Under the pieces are notes generated by a model, which ran no database searches, was not told the origin of the DNA, and worked only from the letters and a program-made list of their open reading frames with translations. This document shows, piece after piece, positions 9,583 through 20,300 of a DNA stretch of 64,000 bases. How positions within the stretch are numbered: the first letter of the stretch is position 1; each line of letters begins with the position of its first letter. Source of the stretch: Acidobacteriota bacterium (lineage in GTDB: Bacteria > Acidobacteriota > Vicinamibacteria > Vicinamibacterales > JAKQTR01); the NCBI GenBank assembly GCA_026393675.1, contig JAPKZQ010000015.1:186001-250000 (forward strand). Direction: 5' to 3'. A program made the position numbers and the translations under genes.

Positions 9583-10305
9583 ATGAACATCAGGCGCCGC
9601 TGCAAGGGGCGGTGCGCCGGCGTGGCGCACCCGTGGCTGCTCGCCGCGTTACTACTGCTGGCCATGCCGATTCTGGCGGCCGCGCAGGCGCCGCCGGCGG
9701 GCGGGCAGAAGCTCGTACCCATCCGTATCGTGCTGCCCCAGCCCATGTTTGAGGGCACGCCTCAGAATCTGAGGGTGCCCAACCTGGAGAAGCCGCGCTA
9801 TAAGGCGCGAGACCCGTTTCTGGCTCCAGCCGGAGTAGTGAATGTCGCCAGACGCAAGAAGGTGGTCGGCAGCGACATGGCGCCGGTGATCGGCGAACTG
9901 GCCATGATCATCGACGGGGACAAGTCGGGGGAGGAAGGCAGCTACGTTGAGCTGGGTCCGGGGCGCCAGCAGGTGACCGTGGATCTGGGGGCCCAGCACG
10001 AGATCTATGCCGTGCTGTTCTGGCATTTCCACCAGACTCCCCGGGTATACTTCGACGTCGTAGTCCAGATCGCGGATGACGAGAAGTTCTCCAAGAATGT
10101 CCGGACGTTGTTCAATAATGATCACGACAACACGTCCAAGCTCGGTCCGGGCAAGGACATGAATTACGTCGAAACATCGGAAGGCAGGCTGGTCGACGCC
10201 AAGGGTTCCATCGCCCGTTATGTCCGGTTGTACAGCAACGGCAACAATGCCAACGAGATGAATCACTACGTCGAAGTCGAGGTTTTTGGCCGTCCCGTCA
10301 AGTGA
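9583..10305 (+). CDS. secreted discoidin-like (F5/8 type C) domain protein
   Basis: About 240 residues from the ATG at 9583, chosen because a clean signal peptide (LLAALLLLAMPILAAAQ) follows soon after; the open frame itself begins at 9358. The mature protein has a beta-rich domain with VTVDLGAQHEIYAVLFWHFH and ARYVRLYSNG, the usual start and end of a galactose-binding-like fold. It probably binds sugar in the periplasm or at the surface. There is no strong ribosome site at this start, so the exact start is uncertain. It lies inside the sugar locus between two oxidoreductase genes. Confidence 0.65.
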   Translation: MNIRRRCKGRCAGVAHPWLLAALLLLAMPILAAAQAPPAGGQKLVPIRIVLPQPMFEGTPQNLRVPNLEKPRYKARDPFLAPAGVVNVARRKKVVGSDMAPVIGELAMIIDGDKSGEEGSYVELGPGRQQVTVDLGAQHEIYAVLFWHFHQTPRVYFDVVVQIADDEKFSKNVRTLFNNDHDNTSKLGPGKDMNYVETSEGRLVDAKGSIARYVRLYSNGNNANEMNHYVEVEVFGRPVK

Positions 10306-10452
10306 TGGTGTGATGCTCGACGCCATCGATGGGGGCTCCCCGCAACCTTATACGCCCTGTGATATCGCGGCTGCCGTCGCGGGCCTGACGGACGCCGTTG
10401 CTTGATTCATGAGCGCATCACGGGAACAGACCACTAGCTCAAGGACGCCAGC

Positions 10453-11700
10453 ATGAACACAACAAGGCTGAGGGTCGGCTTCGTGGGGGCCGGTTTCATC
10501 GCACGATTTCAGGCGACGGCGATGAATCAGGTCCGCGGAATTGAACTGGCGGGTGTCCACGCGCAGAAGGGCGCTCCCGAGCTGGCGTCGATGGCCAGGA
10601 ACCTGGGGCTTGGGGACACGGTGGTCTACGGCAGTGTCCCGGAGTTGGTCAAACACGTGGACTGCGTCGCGATTCTTGCGCCGAATTTCGCGCGCGTTCC
10701 CATCATGGAAGAAATTGTCTCAGCCGTCAAAGCCGGGGCGCAGCTGAAGGGCGTGATCTGTGAGAAACCCCTGGGCCGCACCGTCGCAGAGGCGCGGCGC
10801 CTGGTCGAGCTGGCCCAATCGGCCGGCCTGCGCACGGCCTATTTCGAAAACCAGATCTTCATGAAACCCATCGCCACGCAACTGGCGCAGTTGGTGCCGG
10901 TTCAGAGGAACATGGGTCCGCTTTCCCTGACGCGATCGGCCGAAGAGCACGGCGGACCCCATGAAGGGTGGTTCTGGGATCCGACTCGGCAGGGGGGCGG
11001 GGTGCTGAGCGACATGGGGTGCCACAGCATCGCCGTGGGGTGGTACGTGTTGACGCCGACCGGCAAAGGTATCACCTTCCTGCAGCCGCAGAGCGTCAAC
11101 GCGGAGGTCGCGTTGCTGAAATGGGGGCAGCCTTACTGGCGTGAGAAACTGCTCAAGGACCGGGGCGTGGATTATACAAAGACTCCCGCCGAGGATTTCG
11201 CCACAGGAATGGTCACGTACAAGAATCCCGAAACCGGACAAAAAGTGAAGTCGCAATTCACAAACTCCTGGATGTTCGAGAAGCAGGGGCTCCGGCTGTT
11301 GATGGACGGCATGGGGCCCGGATACGCCTTTGAGATCAACACGCTGGTGTCGCCGCTCAACATCTTCATCGGCGATGCCGCCGCCGAGGCCATCAAGGAC
11401 GCCGAATCCGCGCTTGAGAAGGCCACGGCCTCCCGCGGATTGCTGGCCGTGCAGTACAACGAGGCCGATCTCTACGGCTACACGGACGAAAGTGCCGATG
11501 CCCTCGAAGCGTTCACCGGCGGTCGCGACGCGATGCTGCCCTGGAGTTACGGTTTGGAGATTACGCGGCTCGTCATGGCGGCGTACCTGTCTGCCGAACG
11601 CAAGAAGGTCATTGACCTCACCGATCCGGCAGTTCAGTTGGAGTTGGAGACCTACGTGCCCTTGATCCAGCAGGGCCGGGGCGCGGACGTTCTATTGTGA
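10453..11700 (+). CDS. Gfo/Idh/MocA-family oxidoreductase (cytoplasmic)
   Basis: 415 residues without a signal peptide. The Rossmann fold begins at once (VGFVGAGFIARFQATAM), followed by VICEKPLGR with the family EKP motif, then a substrate domain with GGGVLSDMGCHSIAVGWYV. AAGGA precedes the ATG. Unlike the genes at 6523 and 13053 it lacks Tat export and low-complexity inserts, so it probably acts on the sugar after import. The following MFS transporter gene is on the same strand. Substrate unknown. Confidence 0.9.
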   Translation: MNTTRLRVGFVGAGFIARFQATAMNQVRGIELAGVHAQKGAPELASMARNLGLGDTVVYGSVPELVKHVDCVAILAPNFARVPIMEEIVSAVKAGAQLKGVICEKPLGRTVAEARRLVELAQSAGLRTAYFENQIFMKPIATQLAQLVPVQRNMGPLSLTRSAEEHGGPHEGWFWDPTRQGGGVLSDMGCHSIAVGWYVLTPTGKGITFLQPQSVNAEVALLKWGQPYWREKLLKDRGVDYTKTPAEDFATGMVTYKNPETGQKVKSQFTNSWMFEKQGLRLLMDGMGPGYAFEINTLVSPLNIFIGDAAAEAIKDAESALEKATASRGLLAVQYNEADLYGYTDESADALEAFTGGRDAMLPWSYGLEITRLVMAAYLSAERKKVIDLTDPAVQLELETYVPLIQQGRGADVLL

Positions 11701-11843
11701 ACCGCTGATTCACGCTGAAGAACCAGAGACGAGACAGCATGGACGATGCCGGCGGTGACCTGACGCCCGCATCGGCATTCAACGGCTGACATCGGCGCTG
11801 GCGCATGTCGCGACGGCAGGGTCGTTCAGAGGAGGAAACTGTC

Positions 11844-13031
11844 ATGGAAGAAACGAAAGGGACGAAGCTCACTGCCGCAGTCGCCCTGATGGCTGTGTTC
11901 AGCCTGGCAATCTGCTTCATCATCATCGGCGCTGTCTCGGAAGAACTGAAGAAGGCGCTGGCTATTACCAATGACCAGATTGGAAGTCTGGTCCTGGCGC
12001 TCTTTCTGACCAGCATGATCGTGCAGCTGATCATTGGTCCGATGCTGGACAAGTTCGGTCACAAGCCTCTGGCCATTCTCGGTTTCCTGGTGGCCAGCGG
12101 CAGCATGTTCCTGTTGGCGTTTGCGCCGAGTGTGGGGTGGGCATTCTCTGCCTGCATCCTGCTGGGCGTCGGCGCGATGTGCCTGAACACCGTGGGCAAC
12201 ACGCTGATTCCTGTCGTGATGTTCGAGGGCCGGGACCCGGCGCGCGCGAGCAATTTCGGAAATGCGTTCTTCGGCTTGGGGTACGTGCTGACACCCCTGC
12301 TGTTCTCGCTGTTCGCCACGCTGGCCCTGGGCTACAAGACGGGGGTGTCGATCATCGGCGTACTCCTGCTGGTGTTCCTGCTGATAGCGCTCGGCACGAA
12401 GTTCCCGAAGGCGTCAACGGGATTCCGGTTTTCGATGGCCGTCACGCTGCTGGGAAAGCCAGCCGTCCTGGTTGCCGCCCTTGCCCTCTTCTGTTACGTG
12501 GCGCTGGAAATCAGCATGGGCACCTGGATCAAGCCGTACATGACCGAGATCTTCGGCGGCGACAAGAATCCCGCCGCCGTGAGCAATGCCGGACTGGTGC
12601 TGAGTGTCTTCGGGGTGGCCATGATGGTTGGAAGGTTCTTGACCTCGGCGGTGAAGAACCTGACGGCCCTGGGCGGCAAGGTGATCGCCGGCGCCGCTCT
12701 CGTCTCGATTCTGGCCGTCCTGCTGATGATGCTGACGCACAGCACGGTCCTCGCGATCATTGCGGTGGTGCTGACCGGTCTGGTTTTCGCGCCCATCTTC
12801 CCGACCATCGTGGGGGTCACGTTTGCGAAATTCGAACCCAATCTCTACGGCAGCATCTTCGGCATCGTGTTCGCCGTGGGCTTGCTGGGCGGAACGGTCG
12901 TGCCGAAGATTATCGGCAACTTGAGCGTTGGCGCGACGGTCCAGCAGAGCCTGGGCATCGCCGTCGCGATGGCGGCCCTTCTATTCCTCATCGCGCTGTT
13001 CATCAGCAGGGTCGGGAAGCAGGCACGATAG
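11844..13031 (+). CDS. MFS sugar-type transporter
   Basis: 395 residues. The ATG at 11844 is chosen over 11805 because AGAGGAGG stands eight bases before it. About twelve hydrophobic segments are visible; the motif between segments 2 and 3 (GPMLDKFGHKPLAIL) is the major facilitator signature. It resembles the FucP/NanT-like sugar permeases of the superfamily and most likely carries the monosaccharide or keto-sugar released in the periplasm across the inner membrane. It is 21 bases ahead of the next oxidoreductase, so the two form one unit. Confidence 0.9.
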   Translation: MEETKGTKLTAAVALMAVFSLAICFIIIGAVSEELKKALAITNDQIGSLVLALFLTSMIVQLIIGPMLDKFGHKPLAILGFLVASGSMFLLAFAPSVGWAFSACILLGVGAMCLNTVGNTLIPVVMFEGRDPARASNFGNAFFGLGYVLTPLLFSLFATLALGYKTGVSIIGVLLLVFLLIALGTKFPKASTGFRFSMAVTLLGKPAVLVAALALFCYVALEISMGTWIKPYMTEIFGGDKNPAAVSNAGLVLSVFGVAMMVGRFLTSAVKNLTALGGKVIAGAALVSILAVLLMMLTHSTVLAIIAVVLTGLVFAPIFPTIVGVTFAKFEPNLYGSIFGIVFAVGLLGGTVVPKIIGNLSVGATVQQSLGIAVAMAALLFLIALFISRVGKQAR

Positions 13032-13052
13032 GCCACGTCGGGAGAGGACACC

Positions 13053-14486
13053 ATGGCGGAGGACGACAAGAAGGATCAGCACGCCAATCCCAGCAAAGAA
13101 GCCGGCAAGCTGATGAATCGGCGCGACGTGTTGCAGGGACTGTCGACGGTGCCGGTTCTGGGTCTGTTCGGATATGCCCTCAACAAGCAGATCGGCTACG
13201 AGAAGGCGCAACAGGAAGCGGTGGCCAGCCCCGCGGCTCCAGCGGCGGGTCTCTCCGAGATCAACGTTGCGTTGCTCGGCACTGGCGCTCAGGGAGAGGT
13301 GCTGCTCAGCTCCATGCTGAAGATACCCGGCCTGCGTTTCCGCGCGGTCTGCGACATCTGGAAGGAGTACAACCAGAAGCGAACGGTGAACCTGCTAGCG
13401 AAGTACAAGTTCGATGTCAACGCTTACGAAGACTATCAGGAGATGATCAGCCAGGAGAAGAACCTGGACGCGGTCGTCATTGCGACGCCGGACTTCTGGC
13501 ACGCGCAGCATACAGTCGATTGCTTGAAGGCCGGACTGCACGTCTACTGCGAAAAGGAAATGTCAAATACGGTGGAGGGCGCCCGGCGCATGGTCCGTGC
13601 CGCCCGCGAGACTGGAAAACTGCTGCAAATCGGGCATCAGCGGCGCAGCCATCCGCGGTACATCCACTGCTTCGAGAAGATCATCAGGGAAGCGCGGATG
13701 CTCGGTCGCATGGTCACCGTCAACGGCCAGTGGAACCGAGCCGTGAAGCCCGATCTGGGCGCGCCGCTTCGCTATGCCATCCCGGAGGACCGGCTCAAGA
13801 AATACGGCTTCAAGTCCATGGCGCAGTTTCGCAACTGGCGCTGGTACAAAGGACTAGGCGGAGGCCCGATCGTCGATCTCGGGTCTCACCAGATCGACAT
13901 CTACAACTGGTTCCTCGAATCTCAGCCCCAGTTCGTCGTCGCCAGCGGTGGGACCGATTACTATGATCCGGCAACGCACGAATGGTACGACACGGTGATG
14001 GCCGTCTATGAGTACGAGACCAAGGCGGGCAGGGTCCGGGCGTATTACCAGACTCAGACGACCAACGGCAGCCAGGGGTATTTCGAGAATTTCATGGGCG
14101 ACCAGGGAACCCTGATCATCTCCGAATCGGAAGCGGCGGCTCGCGGCGTGATCTACCGGGATGTTTCTGCGCCGGCGTGGGATCAGTGGATCCAGAAGGG
14201 CTACGTCTCCACGCCCAGGGTCCTCGGCCCCAAGCCGGAAGGCGGTGAGGCGAGCCTGGATGTCCGCGAGTCGGTTTCGCCCGACGAGCACCGGATCCCG
14301 ATCACATTCCGCGACCCCTACCACAAACCGCATTTGGAGAACTTCTTCAATTCCATTCGCGGAAAGGCAACGCTGAACTGCCCGGCCGAGATCGGGTTTG
14401 AAACGGCGGTGACTGTACTGAAAGTCAACGAGGCGGTTGACGCCAATAAGCGCCTGTCCTTCACCAAGGACGAATTCAGCGTTTGA
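13053..14486 (+). CDS. Gfo/Idh/MocA-family oxidoreductase with Tat-like signal
   Basis: 477 residues. After a charged stretch the N-terminus has a twin-arginine-like signal (NRRDVLQGLSTVPVLGLFG), then the Rossmann domain (INVALLGTGAQGEVLLSSM) and HVYCEKEMS, in which the usual EKP becomes EKE. The substrate domain contains GGGPIVDLGSHQIDIYNWF. GAGAGG precedes the start. The changed proline next to the lysine is a small departure from the family; the lysine itself is kept. It is the third paralogue in this locus and is followed within 4 bases by doxX-like gene 14490. Confidence 0.9.
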   Translation: MAEDDKKDQHANPSKEAGKLMNRRDVLQGLSTVPVLGLFGYALNKQIGYEKAQQEAVASPAAPAAGLSEINVALLGTGAQGEVLLSSMLKIPGLRFRAVCDIWKEYNQKRTVNLLAKYKFDVNAYEDYQEMISQEKNLDAVVIATPDFWHAQHTVDCLKAGLHVYCEKEMSNTVEGARRMVRAARETGKLLQIGHQRRSHPRYIHCFEKIIREARMLGRMVTVNGQWNRAVKPDLGAPLRYAIPEDRLKKYGFKSMAQFRNWRWYKGLGGGPIVDLGSHQIDIYNWFLESQPQFVVASGGTDYYDPATHEWYDTVMAVYEYETKAGRVRAYYQTQTTNGSQGYFENFMGDQGTLIISESEAAARGVIYRDVSAPAWDQWIQKGYVSTPRVLGPKPEGGEASLDVRESVSPDEHRIPITFRDPYHKPHLENFFNSIRGKATLNCPAEIGFETAVTVLKVNEAVDANKRLSFTKDEFSV

Positions 14487-14489
14487 GAC

Positions 14490-15002
14490 ATGTCATACCT
14501 GGCAGGGGATATGGAAGAAGAACGAGTCTCCCGGCTGCAGATGAGCGCCCTGGTCATTCTCAGGGTCGTGATCGGCTGGCACTTCCTCTATGAAGGGGTC
14601 GCCAAGTTGATGAAACCCGGTTGGTCGGCGGCCGGATTTCTCTTGCAGTCCCGGGGTCCCTTTGCCGATCTGTTCCGGGGGATTGCCGGAAGCCCGGATG
14701 TTCTGGCGGTGGTGAACACCCTGAACATGTGGGGCTTGTCCTGCATCGGGCTGGGACTTATTCTGGGTTGCTTTACGCGCTTCGCTAGCGCCTCGGGCAT
14801 ATTTGTGCTCGGCGTCTATTACTTGTGCAATCCGCTGCTGATTGGCTACTTCTACTCCATCCCGATGGAGGGCAGTTATCTGATCGTCAACAAGAATCTG
14901 GTGGAACTGGCCGCCCTGTTTGTCATTCTGGTCACACAGAGCGGCCGGCACGTGGGACTGGACCGGATTCTCCACGTGTGGTTCACCAAGCTGCGGCGCT
15001 GA
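14490..15002 (+). CDS. DoxX-family membrane protein
   Basis: About 170 residues with four hydrophobic helices, beginning LVILRVVIGWHFLYEGVAKL, which is the DoxX signature. An internal ATG at 14511 with AGGGG close upstream is a possible alternative start. DoxX proteins sit in the cytoplasmic membrane and take part in quinone-linked oxidation in some systems. In exported oxidoreductase loci a DoxX protein could link periplasmic sugar oxidation to the quinone pool; that role is inference here. Confidence 0.85.
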   Translation: MSYLAGDMEEERVSRLQMSALVILRVVIGWHFLYEGVAKLMKPGWSAAGFLLQSRGPFADLFRGIAGSPDVLAVVNTLNMWGLSCIGLGLILGCFTRFASASGIFVLGVYYLCNPLLIGYFYSIPMEGSYLIVNKNLVELAALFVILVTQSGRHVGLDRILHVWFTKLRR

Positions 15003-15123
15003 CGGGCTCGGGACGAGTGCGGTCTCACCGATCCTGATCCAGTCGCCGTCACTCGGATACGTGGTCTGCGCCTGCCGCGTTCATTTCTCACCCGGCGCGA
15101 CAGGCGGTGCGATAGGAGACGCG

Positions 15124-17238
15124 ATGAGCTGGAAATCTGCATTCGCAGCAGTCATTGTCGCACCAGTACTCGTGGTGCAGGCGGCGCCCCAGGCGACAGC
15201 GCCCGCCGCGGCAGCAGCGACGGCACAGGCGAAACCCGCGGCGGCAGCGCCTGCAAAGCCGGCAACGCAACCGAGGATCGAGGGGCGCAAGGCGCCGGTA
15301 ATGACGGTCGCCGGGTTGAAGTTCCGCGACCTGAACAAGAACGGCACGCTTGATCGCTACGAGGACTGGCGGCTGCCGGTCGACCAGCGCGTCGCCGATC
15401 TCGTCGCGAAGATGACGGTGGCGGAGAAGACCGGTCTGATGATCCACTCGTCGCTCGCCGGTTTCACCGGTCCGAACGGCGAGGTGCTCGGAATGCCGGC
15501 GGCTGGGGGCCGGGGCGGCGCAGGCCGCGGCGGCGCGGCCAGCGCTCCAGCGAATCGCGCGTTCGAAGGCGGCCCGAACCCGAACAACGTCGAACCGACG
15601 GGGAGCGCGAACCCGACGCAACTCATCACCGAGCGCCACATCCGCTACATCCTGGTCCGCCCCAACGCGGGCGAATCGCCTGACATCACCGCGAAGTTCC
15701 ACAACGGCCTCCAGGAGATGGCGGAGGCCAGCCGGCTGGGCATCCCGATCGTGTTCAGCACCGACCCGCGGCACGGTGTCGGCCGCGGCGGTGCTGCCGG
15801 CGCCGCGCCTGCCAAGCCGACGATCTCCCAGTGGCCCGACCAGTTGGGGCTCGCCGTCGCGCGGGACCCGGCGCTGGTGAAGCAGTTCGGACAGATCGCG
15901 GCCAAAGAGCTGAGAGCGATTGGCATCCAGTGCCTGCTCGGGCCGATGGCCGACACCATCACCGAGCCGCGGTGGAACCGGATCAACGGTACGTTCGGCG
16001 AGGATGCCAACCTGAATGCGACGATGATCAAGGCGTTTGTCGAGGGCTTCCAGGGCAAGCCGCTCGGGCCGGACAGCGTGATGACCGTCACCAAGCACTA
16101 TCCCGGCGACGGCCCGGTGAAAGACGGCTACGACGGCCACAACGCGTACGGCAAGTGGTACATCTACCCGGGCAACCAGTTCGACTACCACCTGATTCCG
16201 TTCAAAGCCGCGTTCGAGGCGGGCACCGGCGGCATCATGACCGCCTACGGCATCCCGGTCGGGAGGGACACGGTCGGGATTGCGTTCTCGAAGGCGATGG
16301 TCAATGAGTTGCTCCGGCGCAAGCTGGGCTTCCAGGGCCTGGTGGTCACCGACTGGAACCACAACATGCCGTGGGGCGTCGAGAAGCTTTCGGAGAAGGA
16401 CCGGCAGAAGACGGAAGTGCTTGCCGGCGTCGACCAGATCGGCGGCAACAACGATCCCGGCGTCATCCTGAGTAACGTCAAGGACGGCTCGATCCCGATG
16501 GCCGTGATCGACACGGTGGCGCGCCGCGTGCTGCGCCCGATGTTCCAACTCGGCCTGTTCGAGAACCCCTACGTCGATCCGGACCGCGCGAAGGCCACCG
16601 TGGCCAGCTCGGAATTCCTGGCGGCCGGGTATGCCGCGCAGCAGAAGGCCGTGGTCCTGCTGAAGAACGCCGACGACCTGCTTCCGGCTGCCCCCGGGAA
16701 GAAGATCTACGTCGAAGGGATCTCGAAGGACATCGCAGCCACGTTCGGCACAGTCGTCGATGATCCGAAGGCCGCCGACATTGCGATCCTGCGCGTGGCT
16801 AGCCCGACCTCCACCTATCCGTACGGCGGCGCGTTCGCCGGCGGCGGCGGGCGCGGCGGTACGGCCACGCCCCCGCCTCCACCGCCGGCGACGCCGTTCG
16901 GCATCACCTTGGCCTACGGCAACGCGGCGAACTGGCAGGTGCTCGACAACATCAAGAAGATCGCGGCGACCGGAGCGAAGACGGTGGTCATCGTGAACAT
17001 GGACAAGCCCGCGATCCTCACCGAGTTCATCGACAGCGTCGCCGGCGTCTACGGCGTGTTCGGGCCCAGCGACGCGGCATTGCTCGACGTGGTGTTCGGC
17101 AAGGCGAAGGTCACCGGCAAGCTGCCCTTCGACGTGCCGAGCGACATGCCCTCGGTCATGGCGCAGGCCGCCGACGTGTCATTCGACATGCTCGACCCGA
17201 TGTTCAAGTTCGGCTTTGGGCTGAGCTACAAGCGCTGA
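15124..17238 (+). CDS. exported glycoside hydrolase family 3 protein
   Basis: 704 residues; the ATG at 15124 has GGAG eight bases upstream, and a signal peptide follows (SAFAAVIVAPVLVVQAAPQA). An EF-hand-like calcium loop DLNKNGTLDRYEDW precedes the catalytic barrel. The barrel has KHYPGDG (family usual KHFPGHG) and the nucleophile region LVVTDWNHN with the expected Asp. The C-terminal alpha/beta domain is interrupted by Gly- and Pro-rich segments. GH3 enzymes are retaining beta-glucosidases or beta-xylosidases. In the locus it would release terminal sugars in the periplasm. Confidence 0.92.
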   Translation: MSWKSAFAAVIVAPVLVVQAAPQATAPAAAAATAQAKPAAAAPAKPATQPRIEGRKAPVMTVAGLKFRDLNKNGTLDRYEDWRLPVDQRVADLVAKMTVAEKTGLMIHSSLAGFTGPNGEVLGMPAAGGRGGAGRGGAASAPANRAFEGGPNPNNVEPTGSANPTQLITERHIRYILVRPNAGESPDITAKFHNGLQEMAEASRLGIPIVFSTDPRHGVGRGGAAGAAPAKPTISQWPDQLGLAVARDPALVKQFGQIAAKELRAIGIQCLLGPMADTITEPRWNRINGTFGEDANLNATMIKAFVEGFQGKPLGPDSVMTVTKHYPGDGPVKDGYDGHNAYGKWYIYPGNQFDYHLIPFKAAFEAGTGGIMTAYGIPVGRDTVGIAFSKAMVNELLRRKLGFQGLVVTDWNHNMPWGVEKLSEKDRQKTEVLAGVDQIGGNNDPGVILSNVKDGSIPMAVIDTVARRVLRPMFQLGLFENPYVDPDRAKATVASSEFLAAGYAAQQKAVVLLKNADDLLPAAPGKKIYVEGISKDIAATFGTVVDDPKAADIAILRVASPTSTYPYGGAFAGGGGRGGTATPPPPPPATPFGITLAYGNAANWQVLDNIKKIAATGAKTVVIVNMDKPAILTEFIDSVAGVYGVFGPSDAALLDVVFGKAKVTGKLPFDVPSDMPSVMAQAADVSFDMLDPMFKFGFGLSYKR

Positions 17239-17310
17239 ACCGGAGCGGCGGCTCGGCGCACGAATCCTCCAGGCTTCGGAGTTCGGATCGACGGCACGCG
17301 GGAGAAACAG

Positions 17311-20300
17311 ATGCGACTTTCAGGCCGGTCTCGATGGCTCACGGCGGCAGCCGCTGTCGTCGTTGGAATTGGCATCTGGGCGGGAGTGGTCCGGACTCAG
17401 GGCGATGCCCTGCTCGCGGGCTTCCAGAATCCGCCGGACAGCGCCAAGCCGCGCGTGTGGTGGCACTGGATGAGCGGCAACGTCACCAAGGAGGGCATCA
17501 AGGCTGACCTCGAGTGGATGAAGCGCTCCGGCATCGCCGGATTCCAGAACTTCGATGCCGGCCTGAACACGCCGCAGGTCGTAGAGAAACGGCTCGTCTT
17601 CATGACGCCGGAGTGGAAGGACGCCTTCAAGTACGCGACCACGCTGGCCGACCAACTGGGCCTCGAAATGGCGATCGCGGGCTCGCCGGGATGGAGTGAG
17701 AGCGGCGGGCCGTGGGTCACCCCGGCCCAGGCGATGAAGAAGTACGTGTGGAGCGAGACGCGCGTCGACGGTGGAAGGCCGTTTACAGGTTCGCTGCCCA
17801 AGCCCTTCACGGCGACTGGCCCGTACCAGAACCAGGTTGGGGGGCGCGGCGGGTTTGGCGGCGGCCCGGCCGCCACCCAGGCCCCCCAGCCACCGCCCGA
17901 GTTCTATGCCGACGCGGCTGTTGTCGCCTATCGAGCGCCCGACAGCGACCGTCCCATGATCGCCTCGTCGCCGAAGGTCACCTCGAGCGGCGGCGCGTTC
18001 GACGTGGCCGCCCTCACCGATGGCGATCTGGCGAAAGCCACGCTCCTGCCGGCGGCTCCGGTGGGCGAGCGAGCCTGGATCCAGTACGAGTTTCCGCAGA
18101 CGGCGACCATCCGCGGAGTGAGCTTCATCACCGCTGGCGGCGGGGGAGGCGGGCGCGGCGGGGGCGCGATCGCCGCTCAGCAGCTCGAGGCGAGCGACGA
18201 CGGCACCCAGTTCCGCGTCGTGACGGCCATTCAGCCCGGCGCGCGCACCATGGCGTTCGCCCCGGTGACAGCGAGAGTCTTCCGCATGTCCATCCTGACG
18301 CCGCAGCCACAGCAGAACCAGGCGCGCGCTGGTGCGGGTGGCGCGATTGGCGGCGGGCAGGCCGGCGCACAGGGCGGCGGGCGGGCGCAGGCACCTGCGG
18401 TGCCGGCCGGGACGCAGATCGCCGAATTCGTCCTGCACACTGCCGTCGTCAACCGGTTCCAGGAAAAAGCCGCGTTCTCGGCAGCGACGAACATCTATGC
18501 GATGGCCACCCCGGCCGTTCCGCCAGCCGAAGCCATCCGCAAGGCGGAGGTCGTGGACCTGACGTCGAAGATGCGCGCCGACGGCACGCTCGACTGGACG
18601 CCGCCAGCCGGAAACTGGGTGGTGCTTCGCATCGGGTACTCGCTGACCGGGCAGCAGAACCGTCCCGCGTCGCCCGAAGCCACCGGCCTCGAAGTGGACA
18701 AGCTCAACAAGGGCTACGTGAAGGGATATTTCGACAACTATCTGGATCAGTACAAGGACGCGACCGGCGGCCTGATGGGCACTCGCGGCCTGCAGTACGT
18801 GATCACGGACAGCTGGGAAGCCGGCGTGGCCAACTGGACCAACGACATGATCGCCGAGTTCGCGAAGCGGCGCGGCTACGACATCAAGCCATGGCTGCCC
18901 GCGCTCACCGGCCGCATTGTGGAGAGCGCCGAAGCCAGCGATCGCTTCCTGTGGGACTTCCGCAAAACGCTCACCGAGATGACCGCGGAGTACCACTACG
19001 ACCAGTTGACCGACCTCCTCGCGGCGCGCGGCATGGCACGCTACACCGAGTCGCACGAAAACGGCCGCGCCTTCATCGCCGACGGCATGGAGGTCAAGGC
19101 GAAGGCCGCCGTGCCGATGAGCGCCATGTGGACCGCTCAGGCGAACCGACCCAGTTCGCAGTTCGACGCCGATATCCGCGAATCGGCGTCGGTCGCGCAC
19201 ATCTACGGCCAGAACCTCGTCGCCGCCGAATCGCTCACCGCGGGCAGCGGGGCCTGGTCGTTCTCGCCCGAGACGCTGAAGCCGACTGCCGACCGCGAAC
19301 TGTCGATGGGCCTCAACCGCTTCGTGATTCACACATCGGTCCACCAGCCGGTCAACGACAAGATCCCCGGGCTTGGACTCGGGCCGTTCGGCCAGTGGTT
19401 CACGCGGCACGAGACCTGGGCGGAGCAGGCGAAGGTGTGGACGACGTATCTGTCCCGCAGTTCCTACCTGCTGCAGCAAGGGAAGTTCGTCGCCGACATC
19501 GCCTACTACTACGGCGAGGATTCCAACGTCACCGCCCTGTTCCAGGGCAACCCGCCGCCGATCCCGGCCGGCTACAACTTCGACTACGTGAACTCGGACG
19601 TGGTGAAGAACCGCCTGACCGTCTCTCCCGCAGGCCTGCTCACGACGGCCACCGGGATGAGCTACCGCGTCCTTGCGCTCGATCCGAACAGCCAGCACAT
19701 GCCCCTCGCCGTGCTTCGCAAGGTCCGCGACATGGTGATCGCGGGCGCGGTGGTCGTCGGGCCCAGGCCGATCGAATCGCCCAGCCTGTCCGACGACGCG
19801 GCCGACTTCAAGAGCATCGCGGACCAGTTGTGGAGCGGCACAACCGGAAAGGGCAGGGTCCTCACCGGCAGCATCGCCGACGCCGTAACATCGCTGAAGG
19901 TCGCGGCCGACTTCGAGTATACGAAGCCGCAAGCCGATACGGAGCTGGCCTTCGTGCACCGCCAACTCACGGATGGCGACGTGTATTGGGTCAGCCACAG
20001 AAACGCTCGCGCTGAGGACGTCGAGGTCACCTTCCGCGTCCAGGGCAAGGCGCCGGAGCTCTGGCACGCCGAGACGGGTTCGGTCGAGCCCGCCTCCTAC
20101 CGGACCGTCGATGGCCGCACCATCGTGTCGTTGAGCCTGCATTCGAACGATGCCGTGTTCGTGGTGTTCCGCAAGGCGGCCACGGCGCCGTCGCGCACCA
20201 TCGCCAGGCCCGTTGAAACGAAGCTCGCGTCGGTTGATGGTCCGTGGGACGTCGCGTTCCAGCCGAATCGCGGCGCGCCCGCCAACGTGACGCTGTCCGC

